Of a stretch of 41,932 bases of DNA, positions 8,810 to 16,890 are shown in pieces (positions within the stretch are counted from its first letter, which is position 1; each line of letters starts with the position of its first letter). The stretch covers positions 1 to 41,932 of the forward strand of contig NZ_JARANT010000014.1 in assembly GCF_029889805.1 (NCBI RefSeq), read 5' to 3'. Position numbers and translations under genes: made by a program. This DNA comes from Halorubrum sp. Boch-26 (lineage in GTDB: Archaea; Halobacteriota; Halobacteria; Halobacteriales; Haloferacaceae). The notes below the pieces were generated by a model that ran no database searches, was not told the origin of the DNA, and worked only from the letters and a program-made list of their open reading frames with translations.

Positions 8810-9256
8810 ATGACGGTCGAAGCGACCAGTGCCGGAGCCATCCTCTTCCGCGACACCCGCGGCGAACGGGAGTACCTCCTCCTGAAGAGCCGACCGGGGG
8901 ACTGGGAGTTCCCCAAAGGTGGGGTCGAGGGGGACGAGGAGCTCCAGCAGACGGCGATCAGGGAGGTGTCGGAGGAGGCCGGAATCGAGGATTTCCGGCT
9001 GATCGACGGCTTCCGCAAGGAGTACGACTACGTGTTCGAGGCGAACGGCGAGACCATCCACAAGACGGTTCACCTGTTCATCGCGCGCTCGTTCGAAGCG
9101 AGCGCCGAGATCTCGAACGAACACCGCGACCTGCAGTGGCGCGACTACGACCAGGCGCTCAACACGATCACCCAGAACGGGCCCCGGGACATCCTCGAAG
9201 ACGCTCACGAGTACCTCGACGAGCGGAAAGACGAGGAGACCGGCGACTACGTCTAA
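8810..9256 (+). CDS. Nudix hydrolase, Ap4A hydrolase type
   Basis: Hydrolyses a nucleoside diphosphate linked to another moiety; the overall sequence is closest to bis(5'-nucleosyl)-tetraphosphatases (Ap4A hydrolases). The 148-residue protein contains a full Nudix box, GGVEGDEELQQTAIREVSEE followed by AGI, with the catalytic REVSEE core intact at about residues 40-62. The N-terminal strand ends in WEFPKGG, typical of the Ap4A subgroup. The start at 8810 follows a TATA box with leaderless spacing. An upstream in-frame ATG at 8789 would lie within a few bases of that box and is unlikely. Downstream sits a 20-bp direct repeat. Confidence 0.85.
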   Translation: MTVEATSAGAILFRDTRGEREYLLLKSRPGDWEFPKGGVEGDEELQQTAIREVSEEAGIEDFRLIDGFRKEYDYVFEANGETIHKTVHLFIARSFEASAEISNEHRDLQWRDYDQALNTITQNGPRDILEDAHEYLDERKDEETGDYV

Positions 9257-9270
9257 GCGGTTCCGCCGCA

Positions 9271-9317
9271 CCGAGGCTGTCGACCCCGTACCGAGGCTGT
9301 CGACCCCGTACCGAGGC
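9271..9317 (+). repeat. 20-bp tandem repeat, 2.4 copies
   Basis: Two exact copies of a 20-base unit beginning CCGAGGCTGTCGACC (9271-9290 and 9291-9310), then a partial third copy CCGAGGC at 9311-9317. It lies between the Nudix stop and the next promoter and codes for nothing obvious. Confidence 0.9.
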
Positions 9318-9341
9318 CCGAGCGATCACGCGGGCGGTTCG

Positions 9342-9350
9342 TTTTTAAAC
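9342..9350 (+). promoter_or_regulatory. TATA box of the DUF5787-type gene
   Basis: TTTTTAAAC centred about 25 bases before the GTG at 9371, the classic haloarchaeal leaderless arrangement. It supports the GTG start. Confidence 0.75.
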
Positions 9351-9370
9351 GATCCCGTACTACCGAAGCC

Positions 9371-10411
9371 GTGACTCCGGACGCCGAGTTCGGCTACGAG
9401 CTCTTGGTCTGTCGGTACGCCGAGCTGGCGTGGCACCCGAGCGACGGCCCGCGCCCCGCGGTCGTCGCCCGCCAGCTCGGCACGAAGGAGCGCCGCTGGG
9501 ACACGGTCGTGATCGAAGTCGACCCCGCCGCGTTCGCGGTTCGGCGCGCCTTCGGCGAGCGGGCCATCGACTCCGACCTCCTCCACGTCGTCCGCCACGC
9601 GCCGGCGGAGTGGTCGTGGTACCGCGACGCGCTCCCGCACCCCGGCTACCCGTGGCGCTACGTCCGGCAGGCGGTCCACCGCGCCGCGGGCCGGGACCTG
9701 ATAGAGAAGCGCCGGCGGAACAACCGGATCCAGCTCCGCCGAAAGCGACCGTACCCCGACTGGGTCGAGCGGATCGTCGCGGTCGAGAACAAGCCGGACT
9801 TGGACCGCTCCGCGGCCGACCGGCTCGCCGAGCAGCTGACCCACGACGTCGACACCGCCCTCGCCGACGAGGCGTGGCTCGCGACCGAGACGACCGGGGA
9901 GCGCGTCGAGCCCGCGCTGCTCCGCGAGATGCCGATCGAGGCCGGAATCCTCGCGACCGACTTCTCCGAGGGCGTCCACCCCGACGCGGCCGACGTGGCG
10001 TGGCACCCGAGCGACCTCTCGGGCGGGGCCGGCGCGACGGACGAACCTGAAGGCGGCGACGACCCGTCAGAGCGCACCGGTTCGCGCGATCCCGAGACCG
10101 AGACCCTCCGGCTCGAAATCGCCGAGCGCGCCTACGGGAAGGGGTGGCGCTCGTACCACGAGACGATGCGCCCGGACTGCCGGCACTTCGAGCTCCGCCG
10201 CGAGGGGCGGTCGCTCGTTCCGCGCTGCGCGGCGAAGGAGAAGGTTCCGACCGCGCGGGAGTGTTCGGGCTCCTGCCCGGATTTCTCGCCCGAACCGCCC
10301 CAGTGGCGGACGAAGGGATGGCCGATCGAGGGGGGTCCCGGGAAGGGGTTCAAGCGGGTGTTGGCCCGGCGGCGAGAGCGAGAGCACGAGACGGCCGATG
10401 CGTTTGAGTGA
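9371..10411 (+). CDS. DUF5787-type protein with PD-(D/E)XK-like nuclease signature and cysteine cluster
   Basis: A 346-residue haloarchaeal protein that I recall as DUF5787; no function is established to my knowledge. In the middle, YPD (128-130) is followed nine residues later by E139-N-K141 at the end of a hydrophobic strand (RIVAVENK). This matches the PD-x(n)-(D/E)-x-K active site of the restriction-like nuclease fold. A helix with Q155 and the strand EAWLATE follow, as in RecB-like nucleases. The C-terminal domain has C270, C286, C298 and C302, and there is one N-terminal cysteine (C14), a layout that could bind zinc or an Fe-S cluster. The hexapeptide AWHPSD occurs twice (20-25 and 210-215). 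The GTG start is fixed by a TATA box. A small membrane protein gene follows after 21 bases. Confidence 0.7.
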   Translation: MTPDAEFGYELLVCRYAELAWHPSDGPRPAVVARQLGTKERRWDTVVIEVDPAAFAVRRAFGERAIDSDLLHVVRHAPAEWSWYRDALPHPGYPWRYVRQAVHRAAGRDLIEKRRRNNRIQLRRKRPYPDWVERIVAVENKPDLDRSAADRLAEQLTHDVDTALADEAWLATETTGERVEPALLREMPIEAGILATDFSEGVHPDAADVAWHPSDLSGGAGATDEPEGGDDPSERTGSRDPETETLRLEIAERAYGKGWRSYHETMRPDCRHFELRREGRSLVPRCAAKEKVPTARECSGSCPDFSPEPPQWRTKGWPIEGGPGKGFKRVLARRREREHETADAFE

Positions 10412-10432
10412 CCGCGGCCCGCAAGGACGCGC

Positions 10433-10642
10433 GTGAAGCTCCCGAACCCCTCCCCGTTCGAGTACGCGGCGCGGACGGCCCTCGTGGTTCTCACCGTCGC
10501 CGTCGTTCGGTACACCGGCGTCTTCCTCGACGATCCCGGCGGGATCGACCCGGTGTTCCTCGCCCTGGTCGCCGTGACGTATCCGGCCTTCTCGTACCTC
10601 CTCGCGGTCCTCGCCGCGAACGCGGACCGAGGTCCCGAGTGA
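10433..10642 (+). CDS. Small membrane protein, function unknown
   Basis: A 69-residue protein with a short basic N-terminus and two predicted membrane segments, TALVVLTVAVVRYTGVF and VFLALVAVTYPAFSYLLAVL, ending in a short acidic tail. The GTG start lies 21 bases after the preceding stop with no promoter visible between, so it is probably co-transcribed with the DUF5787-type gene. I do not recognise the family. Confidence 0.6.
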   Translation: MKLPNPSPFEYAARTALVVLTVAVVRYTGVFLDDPGGIDPVFLALVAVTYPAFSYLLAVLAANADRGPE

Positions 10643-10702
10643 GGAGCGCGCCGGGGTCAGCGGACCGGTGACTCGCCGTCGGGTCCTCGATAGCGCCTGC
10701 GC

Positions 10703-13700
10703 TTACGTCAGCGCGGCCGCGAGCTTCTCGACCGGATGCGGCGGCTCCGGCGCGGCGCCGTCGCGCTCCTTCAGCTGCGTCCGGCACGAGGCGCCGGGGG
10801 CGACGACCTCGTCGCCGTCGCTCGCAGCGACCTGATCGAAGAGGGTCCGGCCGATCGCCTTGCTCATCGAGTAGTGCTCGGCCTCGTAGCCGAACGAGCC
10901 CGCCATCCCGCAACAGGAGGAGTCCAAGGGATCGACGCCGTAGCCCGCGCGGCGGAGCACGCCGACCGCGTGGTGGTCCTTCTTCGTCGCCTTCTGGTGG
11001 CAGTGGCCGTGGTACGTGAGCGACTCGGTGGGGGCGTCGAGCGCGATCTCCTCGTCGAGCCGGTGGGCGTCGACGTACTCCATGACGCCGTAGGTGTTCC
11101 CCGAGACGGTCGCCACGTCGGCGTCGGGCACGTCGCTGGCGTCGCCGTCGAGAAGGTCGTGATAATCGGTCTGGAGCATCACGGCGTCGGTCGGCTCCAC
11201 GACGACCACGTCCCAGCCGTCCGCGGCGTCGGGCGCGAGCGTCTCCACGGCGTCTGCCGCAGCCGCGCGCGACTCGTCGAGCATCCCCTTCGAGTGCGGC
11301 GGGCGCCCGCTCCCGTCCACGTCGGGAATCCGGACGTGACAGTTCGCGGCCTCCAACACCCGGACCGCGGCCTTCCCGGCGCCGGGGTTCGTGTAGGTTG
11401 TGTACACGTCGGGGAACAGGAGGACCTCGCGGTCGGCCTCGGCGCGCGGGACGCCGGCGCCGCCGCGGGCCTCGAACCAGTCCGTCAGCGTCTCCGAGCG
11501 GAAGGTCGGCAGGTCGCGCTCCTTCGCGATTCCCAGGGCCTTCTCCATGACGAACCCGGCGCCGGGGATCTTCCCCGGGAGGTTCGAGAGCGGCGCGAGC
11601 TTCGAGCCGAGCGGCGCGAGCGACTCGAAGTTCCCGAGCAACCGGGTCCGGAGGTCGATCCCGTGTTCCTCGTGGTGGGCGTGTTCGACCTCGGCCTTCA
11701 GCTTCGCCATGTCGACGCCGCTCGGGCAGTCCACCTTACAGCCCTTACAGCCGACGCACAGGTCCATCACCTCCGTGACGAACTCGTCGTCGGTCGGATC
11801 GTCGGGTAGATCGCCCGAGATGGCGCCCCTGAGCATGTTCGCGCGGCCGCGGGTCGCCTGGATCTCCTCCTCGGATGCGCGGTAGGTCGGGCACATCACG
11901 CCGCCGGTCGTCTCCTGTGGCCCCCGGCAGCCGCCGCAGCCGTGACAGAGCTCGACCATCCCCTGCATCCCGTTGTCGACGGCCCACTCCATCGCGGGGT
12001 CGAAGCCGGCGTCGTACTCGTACTCCGCGTCGAACCGGAGGTGCTCGCTCATGTCGTGGTCGCCGCAGACGTTCCCGGGGTTGAGCAGCCAGTCGGGGTC
12101 GAAGGCGGTCTTGAGCTCGCGGAACGACTCCCAGAGCTCGTCGCCGTACAGCTTCCGGTTCCACTGGGTCCGCGCGCGCCCGTCCCCGTGCTCGCCGGAG
12201 ACCGACCCGCCGAGCCGGACCACGGCGTCGGTGACGCGGTCGGCGATGTCGACCATCGCCTCGACGTCGTCGACCTCCTTCGTGTTGATCAGCGGCCGGA
12301 TGTGGAGCACGCCGGGGCCGGCGTGCGCGTAGAACGTCGCGAACGTGTCGTTGTCCTCCAGAATGTCCTGGAACTCGCGGGTGTACTCCGGGAGGTGTTC
12401 CGGCGGGATCGCGCAGTCCTCGATGAAGGAGATGTGCTTCTCGTCGGTGGTCCGCGAGAGGAGGATCGGGAGCCCGGCCTTCCGCATCTTCCAGAACCGA
12501 TCGCGCTTCTCGGGGTCGTGCGCCTCCATCGCGTGGACCGCGCGGCGCGGCTGGCTCGTCACGTCGGCCGCGCCCTCGCTCGGGTCCGCCTCCGTCTCGG
12601 GGCGGGGACGGTCGTCGGTCGCGCCGACCCGGTCGGCGACGAGGTCCGCGACCTTCCGTTTCCCCTCCGCGTCGCTGTCGGCGTAGAACTCGACGAGGAG
12701 CACGGAGTCGGTCCCGTCGGGCAGCATCCCGACGACGTCGGCGAACTCGGGGGTGTCGGCGGCGAGCCCCAGCAGGACATCGTCCATCACCTCGACGGCG
12801 GCGGGGTCGTGGTCGAGGATCGGCGCCACGTCCTCCATCGCGTCGAGGAGGTCGTCGTACGTTAACAGCGCGACCGCCTTCGTGTCGGGGATCGCGACCA
12901 GCGAGACGGTCGCCTCCGTCACCGTCGCGAGGGTCCCCTCGCTGCCGGCCATGAGCCGGGCGAGGTTGACGACGCCGGCCTCGCCGTACTCGCCGCGGTG
13001 CTCGGCGAGCAGCCGGTCGAGGTTGTAGCCGGAGACGTTCCGCTTCATCTCCGGGAAGCGCTCGTCGATCTCGTCGGCCGCGTCGTCGAGGATCCGGACG
13101 ACCTCGGCGTGGATCCGCGGGAGGAGTCCGTCGGCGTCGGGGTCGGCCGACTCGCGGAGGTCATCGACGGCGACCTCGCCGAACGTGGTCACCGTCCCGT
13201 CCGCGAGCACGACCTCCGCCTGCTCGACGTAGTGGTCCGTCTTCCCGTACTTCAGCGAGTGCGAGCCGGTGGAGTTGTTGCCGATCGCGCCGCCGACCGC
13301 GGACTTGTCGCGCCACGCCGGATCGGGCGCGAATTTCAGTCCGTCGGACTCGACCGCCGCGTTGAGGTCGCCGACGTACGCGCCGGCCTGCACGCGAGCG
13401 GTCCTCGCGTCCGGGTCGGTCGAGAGGACCGAGTCCATCGAGTCCGAGAGATCGAGGACGACGGCCTCGTTGACCGTCTGTCCGGCGAGGGAGGTGCCGC
13501 CGCCCCGAGGAAGCACGGGAATTTCCTCCGCGAAGCAGTACTCCTGGACCGCCGCCACGTCAGCGGTCGACTCCGGCATCACGACCCCGATTGGCGTGGC
13601 CTCGTACGCCGAGGCGTCGGTCGCGTAGAGCCGCTTCGAGTAGTCGTCGAACCGCACCTCTCCCTCGACCCGGCGGTCGAGCGCGTCCACGAGCGCCGGC

Positions 13701-13774
13701 CGCTCGACGTCACCCCCGGTGTAATCGAAGTCGCCCCCGTCCCGCGGGTCCGGGTCCGATCTGTTGGTCGCCAT
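10703..13774 (-). CDS. FAD- and Fe-S-containing dehydrogenase (YdiJ / D-2-hydroxyacid dehydrogenase type)
   Basis: Large flavoprotein expected to oxidise a D-2-hydroxyacid such as D-lactate or D-2-hydroxyglutarate and pass electrons to the respiratory chain. The 1023-residue length is close to E. coli YdiJ. Domains in order: an FAD-binding domain of the PCMH type with LPRGGGTSLAGQ and GGAIGNNSTGSHS; an FAD-linked oxidase C-terminal domain with GEHGDGRAR; a ferredoxin-like pair of clusters (CHGCGGC with a later CP, then CVGCKGCKVDCP); and a C-terminal CCG domain with YHGHCHQK and SSCCGMAGSFGYE. An ATG at 13774 is preceded by an AT-rich minus-strand box TTTTCATAG near 13795-13804. The Fe-S/CCG half closely parallels the fusion protein at 21996-24230. 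Confidence 0.9.
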   Translation of the reverse strand: MATNRSDPDPRDGGDFDYTGGDVERPALVDALDRRVEGEVRFDDYSKRLYATDASAYEATPIGVVMPESTADVAAVQEYCFAEEIPVLPRGGGTSLAGQTVNEAVVLDLSDSMDSVLSTDPDARTARVQAGAYVGDLNAAVESDGLKFAPDPAWRDKSAVGGAIGNNSTGSHSLKYGKTDHYVEQAEVVLADGTVTTFGEVAVDDLRESADPDADGLLPRIHAEVVRILDDAADEIDERFPEMKRNVSGYNLDRLLAEHRGEYGEAGVVNLARLMAGSEGTLATVTEATVSLVAIPDTKAVALLTYDDLLDAMEDVAPILDHDPAAVEVMDDVLLGLAADTPEFADVVGMLPDGTDSVLLVEFYADSDAEGKRKVADLVADRVGATDDRPRPETEADPSEGAADVTSQPRRAVHAMEAHDPEKRDRFWKMRKAGLPILLSRTTDEKHISFIEDCAIPPEHLPEYTREFQDILEDNDTFATFYAHAGPGVLHIRPLINTKEVDDVEAMVDIADRVTDAVVRLGGSVSGEHGDGRARTQWNRKLYGDELWESFRELKTAFDPDWLLNPGNVCGDHDMSEHLRFDAEYEYDAGFDPAMEWAVDNGMQGMVELCHGCGGCRGPQETTGGVMCPTYRASEEEIQATRGRANMLRGAISGDLPDDPTDDEFVTEVMDLCVGCKGCKVDCPSGVDMAKLKAEVEHAHHEEHGIDLRTRLLGNFESLAPLGSKLAPLSNLPGKIPGAGFVMEKALGIAKERDLPTFRSETLTDWFEARGGAGVPRAEADREVLLFPDVYTTYTNPGAGKAAVRVLEAANCHVRIPDVDGSGRPPHSKGMLDESRAAAADAVETLAPDAADGWDVVVVEPTDAVMLQTDYHDLLDGDASDVPDADVATVSGNTYGVMEYVDAHRLDEEIALDAPTESLTYHGHCHQKATKKDHHAVGVLRRAGYGVDPLDSSCCGMAGSFGYEAEHYSMSKAIGRTLFDQVAASDGDEVVAPGASCRTQLKERDGAAPEPPHPVEKLAAALT

Positions 13775-14155
13775 GTGGATCTCTCACGGTCGAACTATGA
13801 AAAATCCCCTGACCCCGCCGAGCGACCGGGAATTCGAGGCGACCGGGGGCCGGGCGGGTCGAAAGCCGGGAGTCCGGTGGGTCGAAAGCCGGGTGTCGGG
13901 TGGGTCGAAAGCCGGGAGTCCGGTGGGTCGAAAGCCGGGAGTCCGGTGGGTCGAAAGCCGGGAGTCCGGTGGCGACGAATGCTGATGCGGCCGACTGGAC
14001 CACGATCGACGCTTGGACAGCACACGGCGGCCGTCCGACGACGACCGCTGGTAGCGAAGGCGAGGGGCTGACCGCTACCGAGGCGTATCGTCGGGTATAG
14101 ACCGTTCCGGATCCCACATACCAGCGACTATTCCGGACTCGTCGAAAGCGAGTGC
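13775..14155. other. Divergent intergenic region between dehydrogenase and phosphodiesterase genes
   Basis: 381 bases without a convincing gene. It contains the dehydrogenase promoter box near 13795-13804 (minus), the 23-bp tandem repeats at 13856-13970, and a 7-bp inverted repeat GGTAGCG/CGCTACC at 14050-14056 and 14073-14079. AT-rich stretches near 14090-14097 (GGGTATAG) and 14113-14122 (CACATACC) may serve the plus-strand gene. The open frames over the repeat just read the 23-base unit in all three phases and are not genes. Confidence 0.6.
13856..13970 (+). repeat. 23-bp tandem repeat, five copies
   Basis: Five head-to-tail copies of a 23-base unit that begins GGGTCGAAAGCCGGGAGTCC and ends GGT. 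Copies 1, 3, 4 and 5 are identical; copy 2 (13879-13901) differs at a few bases. The unit length is not a multiple of three, so it is not coding. Each unit contains CCGG-GAGT-CCGG, a small self-complementary element. The array lies about 80-195 bases upstream of the dehydrogenase start. Confidence 0.95.
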
Positions 14156-15241
14156 ATGACCGGACCCGACGACGAGCGGTTCGCGAGCACGGACCGATCG
14201 GCCGCACGACGGCGGACGCTACTGAGATCCACCGCCGGTGTCGCGGCCACGGGGGTGTTGGGTGCCGCCTACGCGGACGGCGGGACGCGGTCGGCGGACG
14301 CCGACGCGAGACGCGACGCCGTCGCCACCCGGACACGAGACGGCGCGGACGGGGCGATCGACGCCCGCCCGCCTGGCGAGCTCACGCTCATCGCGCATCG
14401 TGGGTTCGCCGGTGAGAACCCGGAAAATACGGTCGCAGCCGCCGAGGCGGCCACGAGCGTGGGCGGATCGGCTGGAGACGATACACCGGCTGGCCGGGGG
14501 GCAGACATCATCGAGCTCGATGTCGTTCCGACGGCCGACGGCGACATCGTCGTGTTTCACGACGACGCCCTGTCCGGCCGCGACGGGGGGAGACGCGGAC
14601 TCACCGACACGGAGGGGGTCGTCTGGGAGACCGACACGGCGACCGTCACGAGCGCGGAGGTCCTCGACAGCGGCGAAACGGTCCCGCGCCTGTCGAGGTT
14701 CCTCGACGCCGTGCCCGGTGACGTCGGCGTGAACGTCGAACTGAAAAATCCGGGACGAGCGGACCTCCGATTCGCCGAGAAGCTCTCAGAGGCGGAGCTC
14801 GCCGACCGCACGGCGGTCTGGCTGCCGTTCGTCGAGCGCGTCGTTGACGTGCTCGTCGATCACGACAACGAGTTCCTCTGTTCGTCGTTCTGCGAGGGGG
14901 CGCTGGCAGCGATACGCGAGGTGTCCTCGTACGCGGTCGCCCCGATCCTGTGGGAGTCGATCGGCGACGGGCTCGCTATCGCTCGGGAACACGACGCCGC
15001 CGCGGTCCACGCGCCGATGCAGCTGATCGACCGGACACCGTTCCACGACCCGGCACTGACCGCCGGCGTCGACCTAGTGGCGCTGGCTCACGCTGAAGGG
15101 CGCGACGTGAACGTGTGGACGGTGGACACGTGGTACCAGGCGGAGCGGCTCGCCGAGGCCGGTGTCGACGGTATCGCGGCTGACTACTCGAATCTGCTTT
15201 CGCGAGCGACCGGCGCCTCGACCGCGGGGAGCCGATCCTGA
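14156..15241 (+). CDS. Glycerophosphodiester phosphodiesterase, Tat-exported
   Basis: Splits glycerophosphodiesters into glycerol phosphate and an alcohol, outside the cell. The 361-residue protein has an N-terminal twin-arginine signal (ARRRTLLRS then a short hydrophobic stretch GVAATGVLGAAYA, residues about 17-40) without a lipobox cysteine. The GDPD fold starts with LIAHRGFAGENPENT; IIELDVVPTADGDIVVFHD carries the metal-binding Glu and Asp and the second catalytic histidine. C-terminal VNVWTVDT and GVDGIAADYS are typical of the family. Export suggests a GlpQ-like role rather than cytosolic UgpQ. It lies 199 bases upstream of the ugp operon on the same strand, so product uptake by that transporter is likely. 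Confidence 0.88.
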   Translation: MTGPDDERFASTDRSAARRRTLLRSTAGVAATGVLGAAYADGGTRSADADARRDAVATRTRDGADGAIDARPPGELTLIAHRGFAGENPENTVAAAEAATSVGGSAGDDTPAGRGADIIELDVVPTADGDIVVFHDDALSGRDGGRRGLTDTEGVVWETDTATVTSAEVLDSGETVPRLSRFLDAVPGDVGVNVELKNPGRADLRFAEKLSEAELADRTAVWLPFVERVVDVLVDHDNEFLCSSFCEGALAAIREVSSYAVAPILWESIGDGLAIAREHDAAAVHAPMQLIDRTPFHDPALTAGVDLVALAHAEGRDVNVWTVDTWYQAERLAEAGVDGIAADYSNLLSRATGASTAGSRS

Positions 15242-15317
15242 CGCCGGAGCGAAAGCCGGACCGAGACGGCTGTGGCCGGAGCGGATCACCGCGAGACCGA
15301 GCCGCGCGACTCCCGAG

Positions 15318-15326
15318 CTATATATC
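15318..15326 (+). promoter_or_regulatory. Possible upstream TATA box for the ugp operon
   Basis: CTATATATC in the 199-base gap before ugpB. If used, it would give a leader of about 90 bases. A second AT-rich box lies closer to the gene at 15425-15434; which one is active cannot be decided by eye. Confidence 0.35.
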
Positions 15327-15424
15327 TCACAATACGTTTCGGTGTCGTCGTACCGCTCCATACCGGTACGGAGTTGAATGGGCCGAAACGGACGTCCTCC
15401 CACTGGCTCATAGCAATCATTTCA

Positions 15425-15434
15425 AATATTATAA
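15425..15434 (+). promoter_or_regulatory. TATA box close to ugpB
   Basis: AATATTATAA, the most AT-rich stretch in the gap. It ends only six bases before the ATG at 15441, so transcripts from it would start near 15455 and could not use that ATG. It would instead favour the in-frame GTG at 15468. Confidence 0.5.
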
Positions 15435-15440
15435 GAGTTT

Positions 15441-16889
15441 ATGTCCGGAAATCTCCGTCTCATCGGTGTGGTCAACCCGAACGACTCAGACGAGAGGCGG
15501 CGTCGATTCCTGCAAACGACCGGAGCGGCCGTGGTCGGCCTCGTATCCGCCGGTTGTCTCGGAGCGACATCCAGTAATTCGGACGGCGCCGAGGCGTCGA
15601 GCGGTTCGGCGAGTTCGGCCGACGGCTCCGACTCGGGGAACGGCGGCGAGACGACGATCAACTGGTGGCACGCCATGGGCGGGAACCTCGGCGAAACGGT
15701 CGACCGGCTCGCGGCCGACTTCAACGAGCAATCCTCCGGCGTGACGGTCGAGACGAGCTACAAGGGGAGCTACGACGAGACGCTCAACGCGGTCACGTCG
15801 GCTATCGGGGCCGGCGAAGCGCCGGAACTGGCACAGATCGTCGACCTCGGCAGCCGACTCGCCATCGACAGCGGGGCGTTCGAACCGATGGAGGAGGCGC
15901 TTCCGAGCGACCGGATCGACTGGTCGGACTTCCAGGACCCGGTCATCGATTACTACTCGTTCGACGACACGGTGTACTCGATGCCGTTCAACTCCTCGAA
16001 TCCGATCTTCTACTACAACAAGGACATGTTCGAGGCGGCCGGGTTAGATCCCGAGTCGCCGCCCGAGACGCTGGCGGAGATCCGGCGGGCGAGCGAGGCC
16101 ATCGTCGACCAGGGGATCGCGGAACAGGGGATCACCTTCGCTAACGTCTCGTGGTTCCCCGAGCAATGGTTCGCGGAGGCGAACGTCCCGCTCGTCAACG
16201 AGGCGAACGGTCGCGAGACCGACCCGACCGAGATCAACTTGGACACCGACACGGCCGACCGGATCTTCACGTGGTGGGCCGACATGCACGCGGACGGGCT
16301 GTACAACCACGCCGGCGTCGGCAACTGGGGCGCCGCACAGCAGGCGTTTCTCAACGGACAGACGGCCATGTGGATCTCCTCTACGGCCGGCGTCGCCTCG
16401 GCCACCGAGGGCGCCGAGGAGAACGGTTTCGAGCTCGGCACGGCGTACTACCCGACGGCGGGCGACACTCGGACGGGGGTCGTCATCGGCGGCGCGTCGC
16501 TGTGGATGACCCGCGGTCTGTCCGATCGGAAGAAGCAGGGACTCACCGACTTCCTGCTGTGGCTGGCTGAGGCGGAACAACAGGCGTTCTGGCACCAGAA
16601 CACCGGCTACTTCCCGGTCAGCGACAGCGCGGTCGAGTATCTCGAGGAGGACGGTTGGTTCGACGAGAACCCGAACTTCCAGACCGCCTTCGACCAGCTG
16701 CGGGAGACGGAGACGACGGTCGCGACGCAGGGGTGGCAGGCCGGGCCGGCGTCGGAGGTCCGGACGATCATCCAAGACGGGTACGTCGGCATGATCAACT
16801 CCGACGTCACCGTCGACGAGAAGCTCGCCGAAATGAAGTCGGAGGCCGACGACGCCCTGCAGAGCTACATCGAAAGCAAAGGGAACTGA
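15441..16889 (+). CDS. ugpB: Glycerol-3-phosphate-type ABC transporter substrate-binding lipoprotein UgpB
   Basis: Captures glycerol phosphate or glycerophosphodiesters outside the cell. Many segments match E. coli UgpB as I remember it: WWHAMGGNLGETVDRLA, PFNSSNPIFYYNKDMFEAAG, GLDPESPPETL, GGASLWMTRG and WHQNTGYFPV. The N-terminus is a Tat lipoprotein signal: RRRRFLQ at residues 18-25, hydrophobic core, lipobox SAGC with C39, then a Ser/Asp/Gly linker. The start may be ATG at 15441 or, more consistent with the nearby TATA box, GTG at 15468 (MVNPNDSDERRRR), which leaves a normal Tat signal. First gene of a tight six-gene operon; ugpA starts one base after its stop. Ugp and GlpQ genes are known phosphate-starvation genes in other organisms. 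Confidence 0.9.
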   Translation: MSGNLRLIGVVNPNDSDERRRRFLQTTGAAVVGLVSAGCLGATSSNSDGAEASSGSASSADGSDSGNGGETTINWWHAMGGNLGETVDRLAADFNEQSSGVTVETSYKGSYDETLNAVTSAIGAGEAPELAQIVDLGSRLAIDSGAFEPMEEALPSDRIDWSDFQDPVIDYYSFDDTVYSMPFNSSNPIFYYNKDMFEAAGLDPESPPETLAEIRRASEAIVDQGIAEQGITFANVSWFPEQWFAEANVPLVNEANGRETDPTEINLDTDTADRIFTWWADMHADGLYNHAGVGNWGAAQQAFLNGQTAMWISSTAGVASATEGAEENGFELGTAYYPTAGDTRTGVVIGGASLWMTRGLSDRKKQGLTDFLLWLAEAEQQAFWHQNTGYFPVSDSAVEYLEEDGWFDENPNFQTAFDQLRETETTVATQGWQAGPASEVRTIIQDGYVGMINSDVTVDEKLAEMKSEADDALQSYIESKGN

Positions 16890-16890
16890 C

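Noticed and set aside
13856-13970. CRISPR array
   Set aside because: The repeats are directly adjacent with no unique spacers, and no cas genes are present in the window.
11942-14071. Several long plus-strand frames opposite the FAD dehydrogenase and over the tandem repeats
   Set aside because: Their translations are antisense of the dehydrogenase or repeat the 23-base unit in shifting phases; no start signals or motifs.
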